In this document: piece after piece, positions 22,943 to 35,219 of the stretch
Position numbering within the stretch: position 1 is the stretch's first letter
Layout of the letters: each line of letters starts with the position of its first letter
NCBI GenBank assembly: GCA_037179385.1
Contig: CM074196.1
Coordinates: 30,029,986-30,093,985, forward strand
DNA from: Holothuria scabra
Lineage: Eukaryota > Echinodermata > Holothuroidea > Aspidochirotida > Holothuriidae
Length of the DNA stretch: 64,000 nucleotides
Direction of reading: 5' to 3'
Notes under the pieces: model-generated
The model's database searches: none
Seen by the model: the letters and a program-made list of their open reading frames with translations, nothing else
What the model was told of the DNA's origin: nothing
Position numbers and translations under genes: made by a program

Positions 22943-24199
22943 GAAATGTTGTCCTATTGTTGTAATTTGTACAACAACTCAACAAAGGCCGTTGCCGGTC
23001 CGCTAGAAACTCTCATAAAACCGCATCTAACTGTTGCAATAAATACTGAACAACTTCCTTCAAGGCAGGTATCGAAACTTCTGAAGTGACTTTTGACATC
23101 TATATGTGCGAACAACAACATGTCATACATGATGTGGCCAACAACATAACCATCAACATAAACTACGGAGTGTAAGTACACGTCACCCAGAGTGCAATCT
23201 GAGCCGTAGTTGGTACCCTACATATGTAATGCCAACCTTCCAAATTGATTTTCAAAATCACAAAATGCACGAAACGGTTCATGTGTTTTACAAGTTACAA
23301 CACGTTATATGTAGGCGAAAGTTGTAATTCGTACTTTTAAATGCAAAGAAAGACTTCTCACCTTCCAGGTTGATCATAAGACGGCGAGTTTTCCAATTTC
23401 CAACCAACACAAGAGCCCAATGGGCACTGTGGTTCCTTGCTAGATATTATGAGAACTGTACAGCCAGTCTGTGAAATAGAGCTAAGCAAAAGTTCATACT
23501 CAATGTTTGTAACATCTTCACAAGGGGTATTTTAGTACTAATTTTACATGAAATCAAAGATTAAATTTCTGTGGCCTTACTAACATTCAACTTTTGTAAT
23601 GCTTGGTGATCCTTCAAAAACACTACCTCATTTCTATATGTATTTATGCTCGTAATCAAATTTGATATTATCACCAATAAATGATACACAATGTGGTCAG
23701 AGAATGAAAAACACCCCTTGTATTTCTCTCACAAGTTATTTCTACCTGCTCTCAAATAAAACTTGCTGTTACTTTAAAACAATCTACCACTTGTCCTGTT
23801 TGCTACCTCTACACAGAAAACAGGGTTTATTCAGCAGTCAAGCAGAAAGCAAGTGATTAATGAAGTGTGATAATAGAATGAAGATAAGGTTACCCCCACA
23901 GAGCACAGCAGTATTAAAGAGACATATTGTAGAATCCATGCATTGCTTCCACTGGCAGAGAGACCAGTTTAATGCAGAGTAACCTGTGCTCAGTGAAATA
24001 TACAGATTTCAGTTATTGCCCTCTTAAAACTTTGAATGATCCAAAATATGTGTACAACCCGAAGGAATCATAACTGAACGAAAAAAAAGGACAAATTTCT
24101 AAGGTGTTTGAGTGCGTAAGCATGCAAAACCAGGTGAGATAAAAAATCTATTGAAACTATCTTTATCTAGCTTACAAGATTTTCTAAATAACATTTCTA
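22943..24199. other. Intergenic DNA without recognisable gene
   Basis: No open frame resembles a known protein, and no structured repeat is evident by eye. Confidence 0.5.
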
Positions 24200-24580
24200 G
24201 CAGTTGACCTCCAGTGACCTTGATGACCTTTGACCTTAACCAAACACAGATTCATTTGAAATCTGTCCTTTCTACCTTAAAATACTGTGTTAAATCGTTT
24301 TCAGTGTTTGACCTCTGGTGACCTCAGATGACCCTTTGACCTTCACCAAACATATCCAATTTCATCCTTACACCATAACACATCCACACACCAAGTATGA
24401 CATCTATCCAAGTTTCCTAACTAGAAATATCCTGTTGAGAAGGTTTTTAGCTTTTGACCTCTGGTGACCCCAAATGACCTTTGACCTCCACCAAAAACGA
24501 TAGGGCACACCTTCTCCCTATGACGAATCTATGTACCAAATCCAAGTTCCATCCAACCTTCCCTTGTTGAGTTAGAGCGT
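24200..24580. repeat. TGACCT-rich tandem repeat (copy 2)
   Basis: Three diverged units, each with GACCTCTGGTGACC, then TGACCTTTGACCTYMACC, a variable part and CCAAGTATGACATCTATCCA-like sequence. Exact TGACCTTTGACCT occurs at 24224 and 24475; a version with one extra base lies near 24329. Confidence 0.75.
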
Positions 24581-24593
24581 ACCGAAGCAAGTG

Positions 24594-24594
<1 letters not shown>

Positions 24595-24639
<45 letters not shown>

Positions 24640-24649
24640 ACACACACAC
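24595..24649. repeat. (CA)n microsatellite
   Basis: About 55 bp of CA dinucleotides with a single T interruption. Confidence 0.97.
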
Positions 24650-24900
24650 GCCAACCTGACTACATAGGTTCCTTTGCTACCGCAAGGAACCAATAAGCTC
24701 ACAGAACTTGATATCTCAAAAAAGGCACAAGAAACAAACAATACCAGTAGTCTTCTCATTACACAACAGTTTCAGCTGGACGTACGTACAGTAGCTACTT
24801 CATTAGTTGTCAGATTACTCAAACGGGGTTTTCCAAGTGCTGCAATCTGTACGGAAAACAGGAAGACACATTATTGACACCATTTTGCTTATTGAAACAC

Positions 24901-26994
24901 AGACTAGTACGGAAGCCGAGAGCGGCGCGGTAGGGAGAAAACGCAAATCGATTTCTCTGTACCATGAATTCCAACAAAATTGAAGAGGGCGTACTTCACG
25001 ATCGTTTTGTTATAGCATATTCAGTATTGAGTATCCTCAAAATAAATGGACGAGTCTAAGTGCTACAAAATAATGTAATTGGTTCTATTTATTCCACCGT
25101 TTTTAGGACAAACAAGTGAATCGTGATAAATACAGGCCCTGGGAAACAAGTTTTTATGTATTTAGTGTAAAGAACACGGGACTCGAAGGTTTATAAAAAC
25201 AGGTTTTCCAGGTAATGAAAACGAGCAATGTTTTCGAGAAAACGTTCAAGCCAGCTTTTCTGTTCGAGTACGGTACTCATTTTTCAAGAGCCATCATGCT
25301 AATAACAGTCTATTCCTTGCAAAGGGAGGTAAAGTTTAATCAGTGAAGAAGAGTCCTAGCGAGACTATCTGCTTACCCTATGAGCTGGGGGTTGTAGAAT
25401 ATGACTACGATATTTCCCGCCTAAGAGGCGGCTAAAGGGAAACTCAAATTGAACTTGAACCATGCTGAAGAATAAATTCAAACTTTTTTATCGAGTTGAT
25501 TTACACTATATAACACATTCGTGTTGGTGTGTCGTGAAAGAAATATCCTGGAGTCAATTTCATAAGGTCTCAAATAAATGAGAATAATTTTTTTCGTAGT
25601 CCCTCGAAACTCGGTCAAATCATAGATTGTTCATTACTCAAGATAATTCGATTTGAAAATAGGTTATCTTTATCAAAACAGACTTCTAGTTGCTGCAAGA
25701 TTGCAAAATGTTATGTAATACCGGCAAATTTCTTCTAAAATCTTTTGATGTTCTTTAACGTGAAGTATCTAATTTGACCTCGAAACTTCACACCAGTGGA
25801 ACATTCAGAAATATTGTCCCTTTGAGGTTTACCTGAACATTTTGTGAGCACAAAGGTTGCAGCTCTAAAAGCTGAAAAAGTGTCTGTATATTTCTTTGCA
25901 TGTATGAAAATAACATAAAATACAAAAGATGCTCAATTAATCTACCGGTATGACATCACAGATTCCCCACAATGCAATATGTTACTGTGGTATGAATATT
26001 TTCTTTTAAAAGTCATAACTTCTGAACGTAGCATAGACGGATTTTTCACCAATACTGAGAATAAAAGTACTTTGATTTTTTGAAGCTTTTGAAATGCCAT
26101 TAAAATATCCCTCTAAATCTCATCTAACTACTTAACTAAATAAATAAAACCAAGGCCTGATAGTTTTCTGTACGTAGGCCAAATTGATTATTTTAGAGAT
26201 TTATGATCGTTGGGGCATGCGATCTCTTGGTTGAGAAGAAAAGGAAAAAGAAGTCGAAATGAAAACAAGGAAAGTAGAAAATTAAAAACTGTCACATAAG
26301 GAAAATCATGCACATCAATTAAAAAATAAGCTCTAATTTGCTAATAACGTGACCCATAGTTAGTACCGTACTTTTGACCCTATCGGAGCATATTTTAAAA
26401 GGACTCCATATTCGTTTAGAGGATGAAGTTGTAAGTTTTGTCTGGAATGAATTTTCCAAATAAATGAGAGACGTATATAGATATAGATGGCTGACAATAT
26501 ATTAACAAGCGTGTGTGCCTGGCGTCGAAGTCCCAGCCCCCCTCGAAGAAAAATAAAAAAGGAAAACAAGCAAGGAAACAGAATAAGAAAGATTTGGGAA
26601 AAAAGAAAGAAAAAATGTAACCAACCATTTCCTGGTTAAAATAACCGATGAAAACTGGTTAAAATTTACTATAAAATTTAAATATTGGACCACAATTCAA
26701 AATAATTAATTGATTTTAAGAATGTAATGTAAAAACCCGTATTTTTAGTTTTTTTAACCAGAGAAAGGAACGTTAATCTGTGACCACTCTATTGGTTAAA
26801 CCTAACCAATGTTTGTAGAGTGCACCAGACAAACAGCTTTTATCCGACCACGGAAGACCGGTAAAAGCTTTCTGTCGGTGTGATGTCTCAAATTAATTAG
26901 TTAGCATTTCATTTTCGCAGTCCTCTGATACGAGTCACAATTTCTCAAATTTGAGTTCTTCCCGATCAGAGATTGAGAAGATATATTTACTTAA

Positions 26995-27026
<32 letters not shown>

Positions 27027-27965
27027 CGGACCCTAATCAGATCCGAACGTGTGGCCGCGGCTTTATCCTTTTTATTTTTCCTTTTCCCTTCCTATTTTCC
27101 TTGTTCTGCTTTCTTCATCGTCTCTTCGTAATTTTCTTTCTTCCTCTTCCTCTTCCTACTTCTCTGAGTCTTTGCTCTCGCTCTCATTTACCCCCCCCCC
27201 CCCCCATCGTTCTCTCCTGGATACCCGCTTTCTAGTTTTTGATTTTAGAAACCCAGTAGGGCAGTACTTTAAAGTATATGCGGTAATCCTATCCCACATC
27301 ACAAAGTTGCTCCCTCTCTAATTACAAGAAAAAATCCCCGTTTAGAACAAATTAAAATTTTGAACTTGAAATAAGGGACTGCATACGTAGAAACAGATGA
27401 TGCTACGTCCTAACTACTTCCCTAATAATACAATGAATGCACACGATTTTTAAAACATGTGCAGGTCTTACCGTCTTTCGTCAGAAACTTGCCTAAGACA
27501 AGTTGCAAAATACACAGTTCAAGTGCAAAGAGGCGTAGAATGGCACCATACACAAAAATTTGTCAGTATACCAGATAGTTATTGTTAGCAGATAACCCTC
27601 GAAAAAGAGTAAATGAGCACAAAGGTGGTTTAGCTGATACGTCGCATGTTTTCTTTAACTGCTATATTTTTTTACCCTTTGGGAAATGGTTTTCTTGCAT
27701 TTAGTAACCAATATCAAAACACTTGCACCTTTTTTGTCATATTGTTGCAAACAAAACTGGTACGAATGCACTGTTCTTGTCTAAACGACTCTGTCTTCTA
27801 ATAGCATTCAGACTCGTCCTTTAATATTGAGGATGTTTACAATAGAATACATGCTGTAACAAGACATTCTTGAAGTACGCCCTTTTATTTTTGTTGGACT
27901 AATGGTACAGAGAAAACGATTTGTGTTTCCCCCCTGCCGCGCCGTTCTCGGCTTCCGTAGACCAG
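24901..27965. mobile_element. Non-autonomous DNA element with about 165-bp inverted ends, 3.1 kb
   Basis: The left end (24901 to about 25068) and right end (about 27800 to 27965) are reverse complements at roughly 80 percent by eye. Shared blocks include ACGGAAGCCGAGA, GGCGCGG, TTTCTCTGTACCAT, TCCAACAAAA, GGGCGTACTTCA and GACGAGTCT. No transposase frame is seen in the 2.7-kb interior. The interior holds a pyrimidine-rich block (27060-27200), a 29-A run (26998-27026) and a small palindrome, TTGGTTAAACCTAACCAA, at about 26791. I could not identify a clean target duplication, so exact ends are uncertain by several bases. Confidence 0.75.
26998..27026. repeat. Poly(A) run
   Basis: 29 consecutive A residues inside the 3.1-kb element, followed by a CT-rich stretch (27060-27200) and a 15-C run. 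Confidence 0.95.
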
Positions 27966-30474
27966 TGTCTCAAAATGAAACCGCTACGCAGGGCAATATA
28001 CGACTTCCTTTTGTTCTAGAGATAAGCTGTAAAGCAGGATAGAGAGCGCTCTATCAGAAATTCAGAATACACATTTGAAACACGCTATACCCCATCTGAA
28101 AACCTTCAACCAATATTCATAGGTCCCAATGTAATGGGAAAAAAATTAGTGTTCATGACAGGGTTATAGTGCTCATGACTACTAACTATACATGCCCTTC
28201 AACCAAAAACTACGACTCAAATATTCGAACACGAAAATAGAAAAGGTGCGAATTTATCAAAGGCCTACATGGGCTAGGCCCTATGAATATCGAAATCGTA
28301 CTTGCAGTTAGAGGTCAAGGCTGGGCCTACACAGTAACGTTGAGCTTGTTGCAAGGAAATATCTTCTCTACTGTTTCTTCGGCCGGTGGGGGTAAATTTC
28401 TTTACACCTATGGGGGGGGGGGGGTGGAAAGACGGAGTGAATTATGTCAAATTCCAAACGTTCACATGCGAAGCGCAAAACCTATCGGGAGGGGCCCGCC
28501 TTAGGGCCCCTCAGGTGTCCATGGTCAAAACCCCATAAGGGTCCAGTTGAGCCCTCCCTCGGGAGCCACTGGCCTTGAATGCCTTAGAAGCCTCAGGAAG
28601 ACTGTTTTTAAGGGTTTATCTCAGAGGTAATGTTCTGGGGTATTTGCCGTATTAACAAGACGGTTTTCGATAATATGGACCACTTTGTTGTAACGTATCA
28701 GGAGCGCAAATAGCGACTCTTCATAGTAACATACATAACAAATATGGAACGAGTGAAACTTTACGCCAATATTAGAAAATTACAAAAGTAGGATTGTGAC
28801 TGGCACATGAAGCTTTGATCTTTACGTTACGCCACCGACTCGACAATCGGTAAGGCACAATATTGCAGTTAAATTGTGAAACTTTTCTTGAAGATTTTGT
28901 GAAATCATTGGCGTCGAATGGGGGGGGGGGGGGATGTCATCTGTCAGTGATGTAAAAGTCCCAAATTTTTGGTACTTGAAAATTGAAAGTACTTCAAAAA
29001 ATATACATGTAGGTTATGTAAGGTGTCTTCTCCCAACTTTGATCGGTTTCAGTAGGGGAGGGGGCTACTTGTCACAGTAGTAGGTTGTCGCATGGCTAGA
29101 TATCCTATACCGGAAGAGGAAATTCAAAACAAGTAGAGTTGTAGTACTATTATGGACTCGAACATTCCATCCTCCTGCCTATAGCTCGAACTCTTGACGA
29201 CTTGTCATTTCTGCAGCAGAATTCCCCATTTTCGACTTCAGAAACAACTTTCCACCCTCCAATGTAAAAAGAAATGTATTACTTGTTATTAATGACATGA
29301 ATACGACCTATATGATTATGAGGTCTTCGATTAGTGTGTTATATGACTTTAGTTATCTGAGCACAGAATTAGCCCATACAGCCCAAAGTAAACAACTGGG
29401 CAGGTTGTCACAAATTGCCCCCAAACATGGTTTGCAATGAAAAGACCCTTTACGCGAAATTTGTAAAAGCTTACCCCTGCATATGATGCAACTGTGTCTA
29501 TGTTCCTTCGTTTTTCCACTTGCTTGATGGAACAAATATATTCTTTAAAGCCATGCAGATTGCACATTAATACCGATCAGACCGGAATTAAAGGCCCTAC
29601 TGTGCCTCATATTTGCCATTCATTGCATGCTAAATGGTGGCTTATATTTTTTCCTTTTAAATGTAACTTGAGCTTTGACCTATTAGTAACACATTTTTGG
29701 GTCAAATTAAACTAACATTTGCAACTTTACTACCGTGTTAAACGCTTCATTTGGATTTAAAAGAAAATATTTCTGAATGACCGTTAGAAATCTTGATTCA
29801 AATAGGCCTACATCGTAAAATTTAATTTTAAATAATCCCGTGAGTTGATTTCGGAATAAGAATTAGAAATGAATATCCATCTGGTGACATAACAGACATG
29901 AACTCTGTTTTTAACCTATGATCCCTAAATGAAGAAAATGGAGTCCTTTAAAAGCATTTTGCAAAATATGACAGTGGTTTGCATTATTTGTGGACAAATT
30001 TCAGCGCAATTTTGTGTTTGACAAATTGCCCCACCCCGTGACAACGTCCCCCCCCCCAAATAGGGCGAGTTGTCACGTTTCTAATTTCCCACAAAATTAG
30101 TTCATGCTCTATTGCTAATTAAGTTTAAGTGACAAAGCTGACTATAGGTAGAACACTTTCTAACCTGTTATACGGAATAATGATCCAGCTGCTTAGCCTT
30201 TCCGTCTGTGCCAATGAGGAGATAAAATAATTTTGTGACTTCTTGCCCCCTCCTCAATGGCGTCGGCCGATACTTGTCCTTGGAGTTCCTTCCACCATGT
30301 TTAAGTTTGCAAATCATTAAAATTTTCGCGCGCTCCTCTCGCATGCAGTCTATTTGATGTTCTTCTTATCAGTTGCATCTCAAACGTTACTCACATTATT
30401 CATCGGTCTCTACGATTATGTCGATTGTTCTTGTGCATAGACCAGCAGCTGTGGTTATGGAATAGCACAACATT
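27966..30474. other. Intergenic DNA without recognisable gene
   Basis: No gene. G or C homopolymers sit at about 28412, 28920 and 30048. GGGAGGGGCCCGCCTTAGGG near 28489 starts a GC-rich island. Confidence 0.5.
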
Positions 30475-31190
30475 CAGAAATTTAACGAAGAGGAATAGTC
30501 CCATACTCCACTAAATGAAATCTGTAATCTTTACTGAATAACCAGGCAAAACCATTTAAGGGAATTGAAACCATCGAGGTGAAGAGTATGCATTTGGGAA
30601 GGTTTTATTAGTAACACCACCGTAATGCATGCAACTTTTTCCAATCTCTCATTAACGATTCGATCACTTCGTAAATAAACCGTTATCAGAGAAGTAAAAT
30701 CACAAGGAAGGTTGCTGGATAAAAGACTTCGATCTAGAATTAGATCCCTCCTTTGTCTGCAAATAAGTCTAGTGTATGATGATGAGGCGACGTTGGAAAG
30801 GATTATGGATGTATTTTAATGCTTTTGTATCAATAATCTTGCATCGGTATGGAACGGTGTCTCAGAACACCAGTGGGTGCCAGATCCCCTCTTCGAGTTG
30901 TGATTTTTCCGAGCAGTAGATGGAATTTTGCCTCTAATGAATTCATGGATTTATTTTAAACATGTTCATCAAAAATGGTTTCCAAACTATCAAAACTTTT
31001 GCACGAATCCTTTGCAAACCTATCACAATTTTCGTTTTGTATTTCATGTATGTGAGGTACTTCAATTCAGATTGACCACTTGGTACGTTGAAGTAATTAC
31101 CCACACTTTCAAGACCATGTTTTGAGAAATTTTTTGAAATTTTCCTAGTAACTCCAAATATTGAAGCATGAACAGCACCATTTTGCATGT
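30475..31190. repeat. Segmental duplication, copy A (paralogue of 40730-41632)
   Basis: Long colinear similarity to the flank of the OAS pseudogene. Shared blocks include AAATCTGTAATCTTTA, CCGTTATCAGAGAAGTAAAA or its near copy, CACCAGTGGGT, CAAAACTTTTGCA, AATCCTTTGCAAACC, CACACTTTCAAGA and AGCACCATTTTGCAT. Order and orientation are the same, with length differences. The OAS exon itself is not recognisable next to this copy. Confidence 0.75.
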
Positions 31191-31389
31191 GGACTCCTTC
31201 TCTTACCCACCCTACCAGCAAAGGAGGAAGACGTTTTACACCAAAGAATCCCCCACTTTGATTATCAAATCGACTCCCAAGTTCCACTTGGAAGAAAACC
31301 ATGCACTAATCATAAAACGACTGTGATATGTCCCCTCAGCGTAGCCCACATGCATTACTCCTGATATTACCCTGCCGAAAAGACTGTCT

Positions 31390-31560
31390 AGTCATAAGAG
31401 CGCTCAGTGATCTCTTGACGCGGAGGGCGCACAGCAAATTTTAAAATACGGCGACCTCAGACCTCGACATGCAGGTTGAAAATGACATTTTTCAGGTTTT
31501 TAGTAGATGCTTTGCAGTTGTTACTTGAGTTCTCTTTGCAATTGGCACGCTTTCGTACGT
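31390..31560 (+). repeat. Dispersed copy of GCGGAGCGCC repeat (diverged)
   Basis: GAGCGCTCAGTGATCTC, GACGCGGAGGGCGCACAGC, AAATTTTAAAATACGGCGAC, GTTGAAAATGACATTTTTCA and GATGCTTTGCAGTTG follow the order of the array units at 3.9-4.9 kb. Confidence 0.6.
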
Positions 31561-31607
31561 CGGTGTAATCTGATAACAAGCCAGCTCAGAGTTACAGCGA
31601 AGTCGAC

Positions 31608-31838
31608 CGCATGGTCAAGTGGTTAGGTTACATCCGACTTGCAGTCCGGAGGTGGGGTGTTCGAATCCTGGCCGGGTAATACCGAAGAACCTACCGCCTT
31701 TGAGCTTGGTGCTCAGCATAAACAGTGGAGTAAGGAAAACAAGCCAGTGAGCCACAACTGCAAAAAAGGCCGTGGTCGGCTCGACTTGAACCAGTGGGTT
31801 GAAAACTGGGCCGTAAACGCTATCTAGCTAGCTAACTA
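31608..31838 (+). mobile_element. tRNA-derived SINE (copy B, best preserved)
   Basis: The tRNA-like head has an A box, TGGTCAAGTGGTTA, at about 31612 and a B box, GTTCGAATCC, at about 31659. A CCGACTTGCAGTCCGG stem-loop between them sits where the anticodon arm would be, with a 7-base loop reading TGC in the anticodon position. The body then shows GAACCTACCGCC, TTGGTGCTCAGCATAAACAG, GGAAAACAAGCCAGTGAGCC, GGCTCGACTTGAACCAGTGG and AACTGGGCCGTAAACG. It ends in a short CTAGCTAGCTAACTA-type tail. Confidence 0.9.
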
Positions 31839-33452
31839 CAGCGATCTCTAACAGGTCAAAGGTCACAAGAGACTCTGAACGTGTTTTGTCAGTGTCACGG
31901 AACAGTGATGAACAGTGACACTGACAGTACACGGAACACACTTAGTAAGGGTCACCCGTCCATCGAGGGTATGAACAAGTCAGGGTTACTCCATACCCTG
32001 AACGGAAGGGTTAGCCTGACTTGGCAACACACTATACAACACTGCCCAGCCTTCGGGCAGCCCCCGAGAATAAGAAATTGGCTAGATAAAAAACAAAACA
32101 GCGCAAACAAATAAACAAACACACAAACAAACAAACAAACAAATCCCCCCTCCCCATAAGGTTGAACTAGTACTTGGGCATAAAACAATCTATATCGCAA
32201 TATTTGCAATGATGGTTGACACCGAAAATCTCGCAGGATCATGAGTGAAGGTGTGCCAGGCCGTTATACAAGACAACTAGCCCCCTTGCACTGCAGACAC
32301 AAGGTACGGTGATCTCTAACTAGCTTTTCAACTATTCGGCCAGTAGCCTAGCTTAATTTACATTCAAGTATTCAAACTTTTTGTTGTATCCTGGGGATAT
32401 GCGGATTATCAAAGAAACTGCTTACAGGGCAGTTGCACATGAAACCATTCGAGGTTCAGGTAAATTAGTTGTTTATAGTGGATCTAATAATTAGTGGTTT
32501 GTAACTAGAGATTTCAAGTTCCAAAGGAGGGCATGTTAAGAGTGTGATGAAGCTCATTTGGTTTTTGCTTGTCCCTAGTTAAACGGCCTAACAGCACTTT
32601 AACAGTGGACAAAGGCAAAACAAGCTGGACTTTGTTTTCCGTCAAGGTAAAGATGCAAATGCAGGCGAGAGTGTGGTAATGAGGGTTGCAGAAGTGGTAA
32701 TCATAGACAACTACATGAATTTCAAAGTTTCTTATCATTTCGAAGATTCCCCAGGTAGGACTGAGCCCCTAAAGTTCCAAAGGTAATTTTCTCACAAGAA
32801 ACAGGAAGTGGATGAATTGAATCACTTCGTCGGTCAGTTCAAGGAAGTAGAAAATTTAGGGGTAGTTCCACTGAATCAGTTGGAACTGAAGCCATATGAA
32901 ATTAGTGTCATAACTAAAGTTGAGGACTTTGTCGATGGGAATGTTGACTCTCAACATTAAGTTACCAAATCATAGAGAAAGGCTATACCAATTAGTTGTC
33001 TGAAAAGTACCCGTAAAACGTCTTGATGCAAAACCTAGTCTTGAGCAAGGCTATTTATATAGAAACAATTGAATGTTATCCTTCAATTCAAGGGATACAT
33101 TCGTTAAGTGGAGAAGTGCGAAATAGGGGAGTGCCTAATTGGTTCTGACCATATTTCCCAATAGTTCGGCCAGATAAATCGACAACGAAAACTCGAGTAG
33201 GGTCCGCAAAATAGGGCATGTCCCTCAATGAAAAGATATATAAATCAAGGTCCAAAAATGCAGAGAAATTGCCCGATGTGCTCCTTCGTTTCCATTAGAA
33301 TCCAGTGGAGTTTGTATGACACATTATACAGTAGTGGGCAGGGAGTCTTCCGCTTCAAAGCATCTAAAGGCAAGGTCCATCCCTCATCGGCTGGAAGCAT
33401 TCCTCCCCTAGAATAACTTTCTAAAATCGTAAGATTTAAAATATTGCAGTTA
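31839..33452. other. Intergenic DNA; repeat-like piece and AAAC tract
   Basis: A segment at about 31945-32100 (AAGGGTCACCCGTCCATCG ... GCCTTCGGGCAGCCCC) looks like part of another repeat, followed by (ACAA)n at about 32103-32143. No gene is recognised. Confidence 0.5.
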
Positions 33453-33522
33453 AAATCTAAAAGAGTGGAATTAGTGACCAATCGAACGTTCGACTGGTCA
33501 CTAATTCCATTCTTTTAGATTT
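33453..33522. repeat. 70-bp near-perfect palindrome
   Basis: Two 35-base arms meet at 33487/33488 with no spacer (centre TCGAACGTTCGA). By eye only two positions differ between the arms (AGAGTGG versus AGAATGG, and CCAATC versus CCAGTC). Confidence 0.85.
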
Positions 33523-33978
33523 ATTTTAATACTATTAGACTAATTTTTAATCTATTGATTTAAGAGAGTAATGGTTGTAGTATTAGGTGTGAGATTGGCA
33601 AAATCTGTGAGCCAAGCATAAGAGATCCAGATAATAGGCAGAAAACATTTTGGTCAGATACTGTACATGTGCTCTGGTGAGTACAAAGACATAGTCGTAA
33701 GTGTCGACTTAAGCCTTTCGTTATAAATCGTGTAGGCGAAATTCAGGAGTCTTCAAACCAACCGCAGTGGAGAAACGTCCCCACAGTGTCAAATCCATCA
33801 GACCTTCTCACAAGATTTAGTAAACAAAGAATTTTGATGGTAAGTACCGTCGTAGTTGAGACAAGGAGAAACCAACAGTGACACATGTTTTCTGACTCAG
33901 AGGGAGCATTTATGCAAATGAAGAAAAACTACTTGATGATTACATTAACTTGCGCAAAACTGGTCTTGCGTTTGGTTC
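33523..33978. other. Intergenic DNA without recognisable gene
   Basis: AT-rich, with no gene or structured repeat seen. Confidence 0.5.
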
Positions 33979-35219
33979 AAGGTTTGAAGTTTGAAGTTTA
34001 TTTTCTACAAATTATTTCATTATAACACAATTTACAATTGGTAATATTACAAACACAACACATGAAAATTCATAATACAGTGGGATAATAAAGAAATGAA
34101 TGTAGAGAAACCAGAAATAAGGGGCAAATTTTCGAGCCTGGCTTTCGTATGATACAAAACATAGGGAACACAAAAAGAGGAGAAAAAAGAGAATGACACA
34201 CTAAAAAAAATGTAAAATTGTGGAAAATAGCATATTAGCTTGAACTGTTTTTTAATAGCTAATTTGTCAATGTGTGCATACTTTGAGTGGTTGTTATATA
34301 TGGGGGCAGAGAATTCCAAAATTGCACACCAGTGCTTCTTAATTGAGAATGGGCAAGTTTTGTTCTGACGTATGATTGATTAGGAAAGTGTTTAGACCTG
34401 GTGTTATAGCTATGGAAACTTGAGTTATAGGTATAAAAAATTGTCAAACGGTGAGGGGAGAATTCCAAGGCGAGACTTTAATACAAATATGCCAAGCTGG
34501 TATTTATAGAGCTCGTTGATTGTAAGAACCCCCAAGTTCCTGAAAAGGGGAAGACTGCAGGCTCTATACGGTGCGTGACATAGGTTTCTTATAGCTCGTT
34601 TCTGTATCTTATACAAATTACTTAGTGCCGTAACGTTAGTATCACCCCATAGCAAAAGACTGTGATTTAAATGAGGAAGGATAAGGGCATTATATAATAA
34701 CAAGAATGTGTTCGTGGGCACAAAATGCTTAAGTCTGTTAATAATACCATTCGATCTAGAGACTCTACTACTTACAAAGGATAAATGTTCTTTCCAGCTT
34801 AACTTTCGATCAATAGTTATTCCCAAGAACTTTGCTTGGTCTGCTGCTTTAACTTCGTGTCCATCTAGAGAGACACTTACGTTACTTGTATCGTTGATCT
34901 TATTTTCAAAAATTAAAAGTTTTATTTTGAGCATATTGAGAGATAATATGTTTGATCTCAGCCATTCAGATAGTAGTGAAAATTCCTACGAAACATCAGT
35001 AAGGACTTGACTAGACTAGTATTTTGAAGAAAACCTGTGGTATCATCAGCAAATAAAATGAAACTTAATGTCTCAGAAGACCTGTACATATCATTTATGT
35101 ATAATATGGAAAGTAAAGGTCCCAGTATCCATGTTTACTCAAGGAAAAAGGCCATTCCTATGACATTTCGCAAAATTTTCCTACAGATTCCACACGATCC
35201 AGATGATACCTATAGATAG
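33979..35219 (-). pseudogene. 5'-truncated LINE relic (Jockey/CR1/L2-type RT C-terminus)
   Basis: Minus-strand remains of a non-LTR retrotransposon. From the 5' side: ILGPLL ... YINDM ... FILFADDT (the RT catalytic box, at about 35039-35053), then KFLGITIDRKLSWKEH, INRLKHFVPTNTFLLLYNAL, LGVLTINELYKYQLG and, in a shifted frame, NTRSK ... QLRSTGVQFWNSLPP. The register changes at an A-run near 34435, and a stop interrupts upstream of the conserved thumb. The 3' end at about 33980 carries short TTCAAAC repeats, as in CR1/L2-type tails. Non-functional, with no endonuclease domain. Confidence 0.82.

Noticed and set aside
31608..31680. Possible functional tRNA gene
   Set aside because: The tRNA-like head continues into a conserved SINE body and lacks a proper acceptor stem, so it is a retroposon head.
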